A DNA stretch of 64,000 bases from positions 39,650 through 103,649 of the forward strand of contig NZ_LFML01000006.1 of the NCBI RefSeq assembly GCF_001044425.1, written 5' to 3'. The stretch is from Streptomyces roseus. Lineage in GTDB: Bacteria > Actinomycetota > Actinomycetes > Streptomycetales > Streptomycetaceae. This document shows positions 42,146-52,730 of this stretch, in pieces. Each line of letters opens with the position of its first letter. The stretch's first letter is position 1. The translations under genes and the position numbers were made by a program. The notes beneath the pieces are model-generated. The model had not been told where the DNA came from. It ran no database searches and saw only the letters and a program-made list of their open reading frames with translations.

Positions 42146-42925
42146 TCAGATCCCCACCGTGAAGGTTTGGGTCCAGCTCTGCATGTCGTTGACGATGCCC
42201 GTCCACAGTCCCGTGACGAGCAGCAGACCGGTCAGGACCAGCATGGCGCCGCCGATCCGCATCACCCATGCATAGTGCTGCTTCACCCAGCCGAAGGCTC
42301 CGAGCGCCTTGCGGAAGGCGATCGCCGTGAGCACGAAGGGCAGGCCCAGTCCCAGACAGTAGGCGACGGTCAGCAGCGCACCCCGGCCGGCGCTCGCCTG
42401 GTCGAGGGAGAGCGTGGTGACGGCCGCGAGCGTCGGCCCCATGCAGGGGGTCCAGCCGACACCGAAGAGCACCCCGAGCACGGGCGCGCCGATCAGACCC
42501 GCCGTCGGCTTCCTGTGGAAGCGGAACTCGCGCATCGTCAGGCCCGGGATCAGGCCCATGAAGAAGAAGCCGAGAACGATCACCAGGCCGCCGAGGACCC
42601 GGGAGATGACCTCGTTGTTCTCCCGGAGCGTGGACCCGAAGTAGCCGAAGAGCGCCCCGGTGGAGACGAACACTGCCGTGAAGCCGGCGATGAACAGGAG
42701 GGCGCCCCCCAGCATCCGTCCGCGCCGCGCCTCGGCGAGGTCGGCTCCGCTGACGCCGGTGACGTAGGAGAGGTAGCCGGGGACCAGCGGGAGCACGCAG
42801 GGCGAGAAGAAGGAGACGAGTCCGGCGAGGACCGAGATGGGCAGCGCCAGCATCAGGGCCCCGCCGAGGACCGTCGTGTTCACGCCGGTCGGCTCGGCGG
42901 CCAGGGTGAGGAGCTCGGGGACCAC
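42146..42925 (-). CDS. ccdA: CcdA-type thiol-disulfide transporter
   Basis: This 259-residue protein has six membrane helices and the two redox Cys of CcdA/DsbD-beta: Cys43 in FFSPCVLPLVPGYLSY and Cys161 in GVGWTPCMGPTL. It carries electrons from cytoplasmic thioredoxin across the membrane to reduce ResA and apocytochrome c Cys residues. The GTG start is 4 nt after the resA stop, with the cytoplasmic GTG GTC pair; it lies 13 bases before resB. All genes of the set are in one transcription unit. Confidence 0.93.
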   Translation of the reverse strand: MVPELLTLAAEPTGVNTTVLGGALMLALPISVLAGLVSFFSPCVLPLVPGYLSYVTGVSGADLAEARRGRMLGGALLFIAGFTAVFVSTGALFGYFGSTLRENNEVISRVLGGLVIVLGFFFMGLIPGLTMREFRFHRKPTAGLIGAPVLGVLFGVGWTPCMGPTLAAVTTLSLDQASAGRGALLTVAYCLGLGLPFVLTAIAFRKALGAFGWVKQHYAWVMRIGGAMLVLTGLLLVTGLWTGIVNDMQSWTQTFTVGI

Positions 42926-42929
42926 TGGG

Positions 42930-43526
42930 TCACTGCTCCGCGAGCACGGGGTCGATCATGGAGCGCAGCTGCTGCTCGCTGATCGCGACGAGCGTGCGGG
43001 CGGCGATCCTGCCCTGCTTGTCGAGGACGATCGTGGAGGGGATGGCCTGCGGGTTGAGCGTGCCGGCGGGGAAGCGGAGCAGCAGCTTGCCGTCCGGGTC
43101 GTAGAGGCTCGGGTAGGTGATCCCGAAGTTCTCCTCGAACGACGTGGCGTTCTGCTTGCTCGTGTCGCGGGTGTTGATGCCGACGAACTGCACGTCCTTG
43201 CCGGCGTCGGCCAGCTCCTTCGACACCTTCGCGAAGTTCGGGGCCTCGGCGCGGCACGGCGGGCACCAGGAGCCCCACACGTTGAGGACGACGACCTTGC
43301 CCTTGAGGGCCGTGGTGTCGAGCGTCTTGCCGTCGACGGTCTCGCCGTCCAGCTTCGGGGCGTCGGTGCGTGCGTCCTTGGAGACGGTGGAGATGCCGCC
43401 GGCGCCGGTCACGTAGTTGCCGCCGGAGGAACCGTTCGGCTTGCCGCCGTCGTCGCTGCACGCCGACAGGGTCAGAGCGCTCGCGAGGGTCACCGCGGTG
43501 AGCAGGAGAGCACGGCCAATTCTCAT
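42930..43526 (-). CDS. resA: ResA/TlpA-type thiol-disulfide lipoprotein
   Basis: This 198-residue lipoprotein has a signal peptide ending in the lipobox LSAC (Cys23) and a thioredoxin-like domain with the active site WCPPC (Cys88 and Cys91) after VVVLNVWGSWC. It keeps the CxxCH heme-binding Cys pair of apocytochrome c reduced in the wall space. The cis-Pro is in NPQAIPSTIVLD. The ATG at 43526 is preceded by no strong Shine-Dalgarno. It is first of the cytochrome c set, 67 bases after the deacetylase-like gene. Confidence 0.93.
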   Translation of the reverse strand: MRIGRALLLTAVTLASALTLSACSDDGGKPNGSSGGNYVTGAGGISTVSKDARTDAPKLDGETVDGKTLDTTALKGKVVVLNVWGSWCPPCRAEAPNFAKVSKELADAGKDVQFVGINTRDTSKQNATSFEENFGITYPSLYDPDGKLLLRFPAGTLNPQAIPSTIVLDKQGRIAARTLVAISEQQLRSMIDPVLAEQ

Positions 43527-43593
43527 GTGAAAAGTTTCGCATGAGCGATTTGCGGATCTTTCCCGCCCCCCGGAGGGTGCGCCGAACCGCTGG

Positions 43594-44844
43594 TCAGACC
43601 GCGGAGAGGTATGCCTTCCAGCCCCCGGCAGGCGACTGACCCGGGGCCAGCTCCTGGAGTTTCGCGAGCAGCTTGGGGTCCTGTGCGTCGATCCAGTCGG
43701 TGAACTGCCGGAAGGACACGAGCCGTACGTCCTTTTTGTCCGACATGCCCTTGAGGGCCTCCTCCACGGCATCCATGTAGATGCCCCCGTTCCACTCCTC
43801 GAAGTGGTTGCCGATGAACATCGGCGCCCGGTTCGTCTCGTACGCCCTCCGGAAGCCGCCGAGGTAGGAGGCGGTGGCCTGGGTCCGCCAGGCGGGGTAG
43901 TTGGAGGGCACGCCGCGGGTGGTGTTCTTCGACTGGTTGGCGAGGATGTTGTAGTCCATCGACAGCACCTCGAAGGAGTGCCCGGGGAAGGGCATGGACT
44001 GCAGCGGCAGGTCCCATACGCCCGACTTCTTCACCGGCCACACCTGGACGCCGCCGGGCGAGGAGGCGTCGTAGCGCCAGCCCAGCTTCCGTGCGACGGG
44101 CAGCAGGTTGTCCTGGCCCAGCAGGCACGGGGTGCGGCCGCCGACGAGCTCCTTGCGGTAGTCGAAGGGCAGCGGTTCGATGTCGGTGAAGCCGGTGTTG
44201 GTCCGCCAGCCCGTGACGAACGACACGGCCTGGTCGATCTCGCTCTGCCAGTCGTCGGCGGTCCAGTGGGCCACGGAGCCGGAGCCGCCGCAGAAGTGGC
44301 CGTTGAAGTGGGTGCCCACCTCGTGGCCGTCGAGCCAGGCCCGGCGCACGCAGCCCAGGGTGTTGCGGACGTTCTCGTCCTTGAGGTAGCCGATGTCGGA
44401 GGCCCCGACCGGGTTGTTCGGCGGCTTGTACAGGTCCTTCTTCGACTCGGGCAGGAGGTAGAGGCCGGAGAGGAAGAAGGTCATGGCCGCCCCGTGGTCC
44501 TTGGCCAGCTTGAGGAAGCGCGGGAAGAGGCCGTTGCCGATCTCCCCCGCCCCGTCCCAGCTGAACACCACGAACTGCGGTGGCGTCTCGCCGGGCTGGA
44601 GCGGTACGGGCGCAGCCGGCTGGTGGGGCTGCGGGCCGGTGTCTGCGGTGGAGCCGTCGCCGATCGGCCGGACGGCGGCCGCGGACGGAGACTGGCCGGG
44701 ACCGCCGCCGGGACCGCCGGGGCCGGGGCGGCCCGGGCGGTCGTCGGCTCCGCAGCCGACGACTCCGGCGGCGACCGCCGCCGCGCCGAGCCCGAGCACT
44801 CCCCTTCGGGTGAAGTCGCGCGTCGCCCTACTCATACCGTTCAT
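43594..44844 (-). CDS. Tat lipoprotein with polysaccharide-deacetylase-like (NodB) fold
   Basis: This 416-residue protein begins TRRGVLGLGAAAVAAGVVGC, a twin-Arg signal with lipobox VVGC, then a Pro/Gly linker and a NodB-type domain. Motifs are FSWDGAGE (motif 1, with Asp), HEVGTHFNGHFC (motif 2, two His of the metal triad), and FIGNHFEEW near the C-terminus. It is longer than a core NodB domain, with extra segments between residues 220 and 330. Wall or capsule polymer deacetylation outside the membrane is inferred. Alternative ATG three codons later. It precedes resA on the same strand. Confidence 0.75.
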   Translation of the reverse strand: MNGMSRATRDFTRRGVLGLGAAAVAAGVVGCGADDRPGRPGPGGPGGGPGQSPSAAAVRPIGDGSTADTGPQPHQPAAPVPLQPGETPPQFVVFSWDGAGEIGNGLFPRFLKLAKDHGAAMTFFLSGLYLLPESKKDLYKPPNNPVGASDIGYLKDENVRNTLGCVRRAWLDGHEVGTHFNGHFCGGSGSVAHWTADDWQSEIDQAVSFVTGWRTNTGFTDIEPLPFDYRKELVGGRTPCLLGQDNLLPVARKLGWRYDASSPGGVQVWPVKKSGVWDLPLQSMPFPGHSFEVLSMDYNILANQSKNTTRGVPSNYPAWRTQATASYLGGFRRAYETNRAPMFIGNHFEEWNGGIYMDAVEEALKGMSDKKDVRLVSFRQFTDWIDAQDPKLLAKLQELAPGQSPAGGWKAYLSAV

Positions 44845-44919
44845 GAATAGTCACATAAACGGACTTTTCAGCGAAGTCGAGTTCCCCCACGGTGTTTCGC
44901 GTACGACTTGTACTACTTT

Positions 44920-45590
44920 TTAGGCGCCGAACGCCTTGGACTTGCCCTTCACCGGCTTCGCGCCCGCGAGCAGGTGCGCCGGGACCAGGTCCCGCGCCGG
45001 CTCGCTGTAGCCCACCGACACCAGCCGGTCCCCGTCGTACGTGAACGACGTCAGCGAGGCCAGCGTGCACTGCCGGCGCCGCGGGTCGTGCCACAGCCGG
45101 CGCTTCTCCGCGAAGCTCCGCACGATCCAGATCGGCAGCTGGTGGCTGACCGCCACCGCCTCGTGGCCGCGCGCCGCGTCGCGCGCCGCCTCGATGGCGC
45201 TGGTCATGCGGACGACCTGCTCCACGTACGGCTCGCCCCAGGACGGCCGGAACGGGTTCGTCAGGTGCTTCCAGTTCGCGGGCTTGCGCAGCGCGCCGTC
45301 GCCGACGCCGAAGGTCTTGCCCTCGAAGACGTTCTCCGCCTCCAGCAGCCGCGCGTCGCTCGCCACGACCAGGCCGTGGGCCTTGGCGACCGGCGCCGCC
45401 GTCTCCTGCGCCCGCTCCAGCGGCGAGGAGACCACGTACGTGATGTCACGGTCCTGCAGGTGGTCCGCGACGCGCTCGGCCATCTCGCGGCCCAGCTCGG
45501 AGAGGTGGTAGCCGGGCCGGCGCCCGTACAGGACCCCGTCCGGGTTGTGCACCTCTCCGTGGCGCATCAGGTGGACGACGGTGATCTCGC

Positions 45591-45594
<4 letters not shown>
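44920..45594 (-). CDS. histidine phosphatase (phosphoglycerate mutase family)
   Basis: This 224-residue protein has the RHG motif in [19 protein letters not shown] and a second catalytic His in [14 protein letters not shown], with [13 protein letters not shown] in between. It belongs to the cofactor-independent-of-function broad histidine phosphatase superfamily; the substrate could be a sugar phosphate or phosphoprotein. Its ATG overlaps the hemL TGA by 4 bp (ATGA), so it is coupled to heme precursor synthesis. A TAA stop, rare in this region, ends it. A house-cleaning role for the pathway is inference. Confidence 0.88.
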
Positions 45595-46925
<1,331 letters not shown>

Positions 46926-47059
46926 GGTCTCATCAGGCCGCGACTGACTTGCGGACGGGCGTTTCACCGCGCCGCCCCGGGGGAGGTCACTGCCATGATG
47001 ATCAGGCTGCGTGGCGGGGGCCGCGGGGCCGGGGCAGGCAAGACCAGTCGGGTGGAGAT

Positions 47060-47668
47060 ATGCAACGCGGTGGTGGACCGGGCGAGGGTACGGACGGCCT
47101 CGACCCGCAGCGCGCCCGCGAGGCCCGCGAAGCCCGCCGCCGCGGCAGGCACCGGCGCCGGGCCGCGGACGCGGTCGATCCGGTGCCGGGACCGCCGGAG
47201 TCCCCGGACGGCCTGCCAAAGGGCCGCGGCATGGGCGTGACGTACAAGTACTTCGGCGCGCCCGACGGCGCGACCGCCGCCCGGGTCCCGGTCACGATGC
47301 GGCCGGAGGAGCTCGGCGGTGACGAGCTCGGCATGGGCGGCCTCTTCACCAAGATCAAGCCGGAGACGGTGGCCGCGATGGTCCTGACCGGCATCGAGGG
47401 CATACCCCTGCACAAGGTGCCCCCGCTGGAGCTGGTCGTCCTCCACCCCGACTACGCGGTGGTCAAGCTCCCGATGACGGTGGTCGACCCGCTGCGCGGG
47501 ATCGGCGAGGAGTCGGTCGGCGCGGCGGCCTTCATCTGGTCCACGGTCCCGGACCGGGGCGGCCCGCGCGACGCGTTCAACGTCTACCAGCTGCTGCACG
47601 AGTGGCAGGACTTCAGCCACCGCCTCCACGAGGCGGGACACCAGCCGTACTGCCTCGTCTGGCCCTGA
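47060..47668 (+). CDS. conserved-looking hypothetical protein with basic N-terminus
   Basis: This 202-residue protein has an Arg-rich, disordered-looking N-terminus (about residues 1-55) and a folded part from [20 protein letters not shown] onward, with [48 protein letters not shown] and a C-terminal [29 protein letters not shown] is very close (2 nt) to the ATG at 47060; starting at 47231 would give only the folded 145 residues. No known motif. It is divergent from hemL. Confidence 0.65.
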   Translation: MQRGGGPGEGTDGLDPQRAREAREARRRGRHRRRAADAVDPVPGPPESPDGLPKGRGMGVTYKYFGAPDGATAARVPVTMRPEELGGDELGMGGLFTKIKPETVAAMVLTGIEGIPLHKVPPLELVVLHPDYAVVKLPMTVVDPLRGIGEESVGAAAFIWSTVPDRGGPRDAFNVYQLLHEWQDFSHRLHEAGHQPYCLVWP

Positions 47669-47726
47669 GCCGCGGCCCGGGGGCCGCGGATGCGGGTGCC
47701 CGGTGCGGCCAGGGGGCCGGATCCGG

Positions 47727-48788
47727 TCAGCCCGCGGCCAGGATCTTCTGGGCGCAGTCGCGCAGCGGTGTGATGCGGATGCGCGCGGCGGCTCCGTTGT
47801 GGACCGCGTTGGTGAGAACGACCACGTACCGGCCCGTGGCGGGGGCCAGGAACAGGCTCGTACCGGTGAACCCGTGGTGGTACGCCACGCTCCCGCCCGC
47901 CCCCAGGATCCAGCCCAGCCCGCGCTGCAGGCCAGGCTCGATCTCCGCCTGCGGGACCAGGCTCATCCGGAACCACCGGCCCAGCGGGCTCTCGCCCCCG
48001 GCGAGCAGGTGCTCGGCGTACGTGGCGAGATCGGCCGCCGGGGCGAAGACCCCGGCGTGGCCGGCGACGCCCCCCATGATCGCCGCGTTCCCGTCGTGGA
48101 CGGCGCCCCAGAGCCGGTCGTGCCCCTCGGGCCGCTCGGTGGGCGCGACGCGTGGCTCCTGCCGGACCGGGCCGTAGGCGGTGTCGGGCATGCCCAGTCC
48201 GGCCCACAGGTCCGCGGCGAGCTCGTCGAGGGGCCGGCCGTGGACGTGCGCGAGGGCGAGGCCGAGGAGGATGTAGCCGCGGTTGACGTAGCGGTGGGTG
48301 CCCGGGAGGTTCTCCATCAGCTCGTGGCAGATCAGCTCGTGCAGCGGGCGCTCCGTCAGGTCGTAGAGGTCGAAGCGGGTGGCGGCCCGCAGGCCGCCGG
48401 TGTGCGAGAGCAACTGCCGCACGGTGGCCTCCGCACTCGGCATCGCACCCTCCATCGGCGGCAGGAACTCCCGTACGGGCGCGTCCAGGTCCAGCAGCCC
48501 CGCGTCGAGGGCGCGGCCCACGAGCGGCCAGGTGGCGGTGACCTTCGTCAGGGAGGCGATGTCGTAGACGGTGTGCTCGTCGGGGGTGCCGGGGCCGGTG
48601 AACGGGGAGACGACCCCGGCCGAGAGCACGGCCCGCGCGCCGGGCGCCGTACCGCTCGCCTGCCGCGTACCGCAGACGACGACACCGCCCGGGGTGGCGC
48701 CCTCGGCGACGATCTCGTGCAGCACGTCGTGCAGCGCGCCGATCTCGGCGGTCGTGAACATCGGTGCGGCCTGGTCCATCGGGTTCAT
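47727..48788 (-). CDS. serine hydrolase, class C beta-lactamase-like
   Basis: This 353-residue protein has the beta-lactamase/DD-peptidase motifs SLTK (Ser-x-x-Lys) after VYDIA, YVN (Tyr-x-Asn) in HRYVNRGYILLG, and an HHGFTG third motif replacing KTG. No signal peptide is seen, so it is probably cytoplasmic, and it may be an esterase or peptidase rather than a beta-lactamase. Three ATG codons near the N-terminus compete (48788, 48779, 48761). It is convergent with the 47-kb hypothetical gene. Length is normal for the family. Confidence 0.85.
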   Translation of the reverse strand: MNPMDQAAPMFTTAEIGALHDVLHEIVAEGATPGGVVVCGTRQASGTAPGARAVLSAGVVSPFTGPGTPDEHTVYDIASLTKVTATWPLVGRALDAGLLDLDAPVREFLPPMEGAMPSAEATVRQLLSHTGGLRAATRFDLYDLTERPLHELICHELMENLPGTHRYVNRGYILLGLALAHVHGRPLDELAADLWAGLGMPDTAYGPVRQEPRVAPTERPEGHDRLWGAVHDGNAAIMGGVAGHAGVFAPAADLATYAEHLLAGGESPLGRWFRMSLVPQAEIEPGLQRGLGWILGAGGSVAYHHGFTGTSLFLAPATGRYVVVLTNAVHNGAAARIRITPLRDCAQKILAAG

Positions 48789-48888
48789 CTACGCCTCCGG
48801 CTCGGTGGATAGTCCCGCCGTCCAGCGTGGCCACGGCGCCCGGCGAGCGCCCGGCGCCGCGCCGGAGGCGACCGGAGGTGATCGAACG

Positions 48889-50349
48889 CTACGGGCCGTC
48901 CGCCGGGGGGATGTTCTGGTTCAGGCGGAACACGTTGCCCGGATCCCACTGCGCCTTCAGCGCCCGGAGCCGGCCGAGCTTGCGCTCCCGCGCGCCGTAC
49001 GCCTGGCGCACGCGCCGCTCGCCCTCGTCCATCAGGAAGTTCACGTACACGCCGGCGTGGTACGGCTCCATCGCGGTCCAGAACTCCCGGACCCACCCGC
49101 ACTCCTCGGCGAAGCCCTCGGGCGTGTCGCGGATCCCGTTGATGTTCAGCATGTGGCCCAGGCGGCGGCCCGCGGCCGCCGTGTCGTCCTCGCCGACCCG
49201 GGCGACCGCCCCGCCCAGCTGGAACAGCGGGAACCCGCTCTGCGGGGAGGCGATCCGCCCCGCGTACCGCGCCATCGTGTCCAGCGCCCCGTCGTCGAGC
49301 CGGTCGAGGCCGCAGCCCCGGAAGTAGTACCGCCAGCCGTGCGGGAACGAGGCGTCGAACATCGCCTGGTGCGCCAGGTACGGCTTCGGCCGGCACAGGT
49401 CGAGCAGCGGCCGCCCGAACTCCCGCATCGGCCGCATCACTTCCTCCCCCGCTTCCGGCCCGCCCACCCAGCAGGCGATCACCATGACCACCGGCCGGCC
49501 GTGCAGCTCCGGCGGGATCGCCGGTGACGGCGGGGCCTTGCGGTGGACCACGATCGTCGTCAGCTCGTCCGGCACGTCCGCGATCCAGTCCCGGTAGAAC
49601 CGCATGACCTGCGGCGAATCCTCCACCGGCCACAGCACGGGCCCGGCGAGCACGGTCGGACCGACCGGATTCAGCCGGAACGTGAACTCCGTGACGATGC
49701 CGAAGTTCCCGCCCGCCCCGCACATCCCCCAGAACAGCTCCGGCTCCCGCGCGGCACTGGCCGTGAGCCGCTCCCCGGCCGCCGTGACCATGTCCACCGA
49801 CAGCAGCTGGTCCACGCTCAGCCCGTACTTGCGGCTCAGCCAGCCGATCCCGCCGCCGAGGGTCAGCCCCGCGACGCCGGTGTGCGTGACGATCCCCGAC
49901 GGCACCGCCAGCCCGAACGGCTGTGTCGCCGCGTCCAGCTCGCCGAGCAGCGCCCCCGCACCGACATGGACCGTACGGGCCTGCGGGTCGACCCGGATCT
50001 CCTTCATCGGCGACAGGTCGATCACCAGGCCGCCGTCGCAGACCGAATGCCCCGGGAAGCTGTGCCCGCCGCCGCGCACCGCGACCGGCACACCGCTCTC
50101 CACCGCCCACTTCAGTGCCGCCACGACATCGGCCGAACCGGTACAGGGCGCGATCAGGGCGGGATGCCGGTCGACGGCTCCGTTCCAGATCCGCCGGCGC
50201 TCCTCGTACGAGGCGTCCCCGGCCCGCACCAGGCTGCCCCGGAACCCGCGGGCCAGCTCCTGGTACGCGCGGTCGTCCAGGCGTACCGGCGCCGGTACGG
50301 GTGTCGCCGCCGGTGCCCGTGACCCCGTCGGCGCGGTCGATGCACCCAT
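48889..50349 (-). CDS. FAD-binding berberine-bridge-enzyme-like oxidoreductase
   Basis: This 486-residue flavoprotein has the VAO/PCMH FAD domain with RGGGHSF (His for covalent flavin attachment) and MCGAGGNFGIVTEF (Cys for a second link), so FAD is probably bound twice. The C-terminal BBE region is WDPGNVFRLNQNIPP. Such enzymes oxidise sugars, alkaloids or polyketides. No signal peptide is seen. The ATG at 50349 gives a Pro/Ala-rich N-terminal tail of about 20 residues. It is followed by the serine hydrolase about 100 bases downstream. Substrate unknown. Confidence 0.88.
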   Translation of the reverse strand: MGASTAPTGSRAPAATPVPAPVRLDDRAYQELARGFRGSLVRAGDASYEERRRIWNGAVDRHPALIAPCTGSADVVAALKWAVESGVPVAVRGGGHSFPGHSVCDGGLVIDLSPMKEIRVDPQARTVHVGAGALLGELDAATQPFGLAVPSGIVTHTGVAGLTLGGGIGWLSRKYGLSVDQLLSVDMVTAAGERLTASAAREPELFWGMCGAGGNFGIVTEFTFRLNPVGPTVLAGPVLWPVEDSPQVMRFYRDWIADVPDELTTIVVHRKAPPSPAIPPELHGRPVVMVIACWVGGPEAGEEVMRPMREFGRPLLDLCRPKPYLAHQAMFDASFPHGWRYYFRGCGLDRLDDGALDTMARYAGRIASPQSGFPLFQLGGAVARVGEDDTAAAGRRLGHMLNINGIRDTPEGFAEECGWVREFWTAMEPYHAGVYVNFLMDEGERRVRQAYGARERKLGRLRALKAQWDPGNVFRLNQNIPPADGP

Positions 50350-50411
50350 GGGACGAGTCTTCCACCGCGCCGATGCGCGGGCCAGCCGTGGACCGCCCGC
50401 GCGGGCCTCCG

Positions 50412-51350
50412 TCAGGCGGTCGTCAGGACCAGGCGGCCGCGGGTGCCCGGCTCGGCCAGGCGGGCGTGGGCCTTCACCGCGTCCGCCAGCGGGATCGCCT
50501 CGGAGACCCGCAGGGTCAGTGCCCCCGCGTCGACCAGGCCCACCAGCTCCGCGAGGAGCGCGCCGTCGGCCGCGACCTCCTGCTCCACCACCCGGATCCC
50601 CCGCTCCGCGGCCGGGCCGGCGTGCGGGCGCAGGCCCACGTAGACCCCGCCGTCACGGACGAAGCCGAGCGCCCGCTCCCCCAGTACGGCCGCGTCCAGC
50701 ACCCCGTCCACCGGTCGGGCCGGAGCCGAGCCGCGCGGGACGAACTCCGCCGCGCCCAGCGACCGTACGAACTCCTCGTCCGACTCCCCCGCCAGGGCCG
50801 TCACCACCAGCCCCGCCCGTACGGCGAGCTGCACGGCGAGCCCGCCGACCACGCCGGCCGCCCCGGTGACCAGCACCGAGGACCCCGGAGCCAGCCCCAG
50901 CAGTCCCACCGCCCGGGCGGCGGTCAGCCCGCTCAGCGGGAGCGCGGCCGCGGCCGCGTCGTCGACGGTGGCCGGGGCGGCGGCCACCGCCGAGGCGTCG
51001 AGCACCGCGTACTCGGCGTGCGTGCCCAGCGGCTTGACCGGCCCGTAGTGCAGTGCGACCACCCGCTGCCCGGCCGTCCAGCCGGTGACCCCGGCGCCGA
51101 CCTCGTCGATCTCGCCGGCCACGTCCCAGCCGAGCCCGAGCCGCGTCCCGGCGCCGCCGAAGACCCCGGCGCGGACGGCGCCGTCCACCGGGTTCACGCC
51201 GGCCGCCGCGACCCGGATCCGGACCTGGCCGGCGGCCGGCCGCGGGACCGGCACCCGCACGATCTCCACCTGCTCCGGTCCGCCGAAGGCGGTCACGACG
51301 GCCGCCCGCATGGTCTGCTCGCTCTGCTCGGTCTGCGCGTTCTGGCCCAT
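50412..51350 (-). CDS. zinc-free MDR-family NADP-dependent quinone oxidoreductase
   Basis: This 312-residue medium-chain reductase is of the quinone oxidoreductase subgroup, lacking the zinc Cys cluster. Blocks are MRAAVVTAFGGPEQVEI, AAAGVNPVDGAVRAG, and the NADP loop SVLVTGAAGVVGGLAVQLA. GGGAGA sits 4-5 nt before the ATG at 51350. It is divergent from an HxlR regulator, a standard pairing where the regulator responds to electrophiles or quinones and induces the reductase. Detoxification is inferred. Confidence 0.88.
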   Translation of the reverse strand: MGQNAQTEQSEQTMRAAVVTAFGGPEQVEIVRVPVPRPAAGQVRIRVAAAGVNPVDGAVRAGVFGGAGTRLGLGWDVAGEIDEVGAGVTGWTAGQRVVALHYGPVKPLGTHAEYAVLDASAVAAAPATVDDAAAAALPLSGLTAARAVGLLGLAPGSSVLVTGAAGVVGGLAVQLAVRAGLVVTALAGESDEEFVRSLGAAEFVPRGSAPARPVDGVLDAAVLGERALGFVRDGGVYVGLRPHAGPAAERGIRVVEQEVAADGALLAELVGLVDAGALTLRVSEAIPLADAVKAHARLAEPGTRGRLVLTTA

Positions 51351-51412
51351 GGTCTCTCCCCGATTCGGTCGGTTTCGTTCGCCCGTTCCTGCGAGCACTA
51401 ACCTAGGGAGAG

Positions 51413-51439
51413 GTACTCTCCTTTCGTAAGTACGTACTC
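51413..51439. promoter_or_regulatory. probable HxlR operator in the MDR / HxlR divergent region
   Basis: GTACTC occurs at 51413-51418 and again at 51434-51439, 21 bp apart (two DNA turns), and the second copy is within a perfect palindrome AGTACGTACT (51429-51438). The pair lies between the two divergent starts. Confidence 0.5.
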
Positions 51440-51474
51440 GAAGGTGCGTACCCGACCCGGAAGTGGGGCACCCG

Positions 51475-51885
51475 ATGGCCACCCGTACCGCCGCGACCCG
51501 CCGCGAAGAGGCCCGTCACGCCTACGACGCTTTCCTCAAGGAGTGCCCCACCAGCCAGCTCCTGGCCCGCATCAGCGACAAGTGGGTCGGCCTCATCGTC
51601 GCCGCGCTCGCCGAGGCCGAGGACAACTCGATGCGCTACAGCGACCTCGGCCGCAAGATCCCCGGCGTCAGCCAGAAGATGCTCACCCAGACCCTGCGCT
51701 CCCTCGAACGCGACGGCCTCGTCACCCGCACCGTGACCCCCACCGTCCCCGTCCGCGTCGACTACCGCCTCACCGGACTCGGCTCCAGCCTCGCCTGCCT
51801 CCTCTCCTCCGTGAAGCAGTGGGCCGAGCACCACTTCGACGAGGTCGACGCCCACCGCACCGCCTACGACGGCGCCGGCGCGTGA
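51475..51885 (+). CDS. HxlR family transcriptional regulator
   Basis: This 136-residue protein has the HxlR winged helix: CPTSQLLARISDKWVGLIVAALAEAED, LGRKIPGVSQKMLTQTLRSLERDGLVTRTV and VDYRLTGLGSSL. The conserved Cys early in the domain (KECP) is the redox or aldehyde sensor in characterised relatives. The ATG at 51475 has GTGGGG upstream; a GTG four codons earlier is possible. It is divergent from the MDR gene, with repeated operator-like sites between. Confidence 0.9.
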   Translation: MATRTAATRREEARHAYDAFLKECPTSQLLARISDKWVGLIVAALAEAEDNSMRYSDLGRKIPGVSQKMLTQTLRSLERDGLVTRTVTPTVPVRVDYRLTGLGSSLACLLSSVKQWAEHHFDEVDAHRTAYDGAGA

Positions 51886-51899
51886 TCCCGGTGCGTGAC

Positions 51900-51959
51900 C
51901 GGCGGCGCGCTTCGGCCGCGTGATCCGGCCGCGCGCTCGGGCCGCGTAATTCGGCCGCG
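51900..51959. repeat. degenerate 13-bp tandem repeat after the hxlR-type gene
   Basis: CGGCCGCG recurs at 51913, 51926, 51939 (one mismatch) and 51952, exactly every 13 bp, with a weaker first unit from 51900. It fills the gap between the HxlR and Mut7-C genes. Confidence 0.55.
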
Positions 51960-51989
51960 ACGGACCGGCCCCGATGGCATGCTGGCAGC

Positions 51990-52730
51990 GTGAACGGACC
52001 CGGCATTCAGCTCACCCTCGCGCCCGAACTGCGCCTCTTCGCCCCGCCCAGCCGGCGCGGCGACCGCGTACCGACCGCCACCGACGGCGCCTCCAGCCTC
52101 GGCCACGTCGTCGAATCGGCCGGCGTCCCGCTCACCGAGGTCGGCCGGCTCCTCGTCGACGGGCGCGAGGTGCCCGTCTCGTACGTGCCCGGCGCCGGGC
52201 AGTCCGTCGAGGTCTTCGGCGTCGACCGCCCCCAGCGCATCCCCGGCGACGCGCCCCTGCGCTTCCTCCTCGACGTCCATCTCGGCACGCTCGCCCGCCG
52301 CATGCGCCTGCTCGGCGTGGACACCGCGTACGAGAACGAGGACATCGGCGATCCCGCCCTCGCCACCCGCTCCGCCGCCGAACAGCGCGTCCTGCTCTCG
52401 CGCGACCGCGGACTCCTGCGCCGCCGCGAGCTGTTCGCCGGCGCGTACGTCTACAGCGACAACCCCGACGAGCAACTCCGCGACGTGCTCGGCCGCTTCG
52501 CCCCCGCCCTCACCCCGTGGACCCGCTGCACCGCGTGCAACGGGCCGCTGCGCCAGGCCGACAAGGACAGCGTCGGGGACCGGCTGGAGAGCGGGACGCA
52601 CCGCTCGTACGACGTCTTCGCGCAGTGCACGGCGTGCGAGCGCGTCTACTGGCGCGGCGCCCACCACGCCCGGCTGGAGCGGATCGTCAGCGAGGCCGTC
52701 GAGGAGTTCGGCGGCGTGGCCACCCCGTAG
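51990..52730 (+). CDS. Mut7-C RNase domain protein with N-terminal ubiquitin-like domain
   Basis: This 246-residue protein joins a ubiquitin/ThiS-like beta-grasp domain (about 5-85: LAPELRLFAPPSRRG, VVESAGVPLTEVGRLLVDGREV) to a Mut7-C PIN-like RNase domain (about 90-240). The RNase part shows FLLDVHLGTLARRMRLLGVDTAYENEDIGD and VLLSRDRGLLRR with the acidic residues, then CTACNGPL and CTACERVYWRG as a zinc ribbon. This fusion is known in bacteria; substrates are unknown. The GTG at 51990 lacks a clear Shine-Dalgarno. Its stop codon lies in a 14-bp tandem repeat. Confidence 0.88.
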   Translation: MNGPGIQLTLAPELRLFAPPSRRGDRVPTATDGASSLGHVVESAGVPLTEVGRLLVDGREVPVSYVPGAGQSVEVFGVDRPQRIPGDAPLRFLLDVHLGTLARRMRLLGVDTAYENEDIGDPALATRSAAEQRVLLSRDRGLLRRRELFAGAYVYSDNPDEQLRDVLGRFAPALTPWTRCTACNGPLRQADKDSVGDRLESGTHRSYDVFAQCTACERVYWRGAHHARLERIVSEAVEEFGGVATP

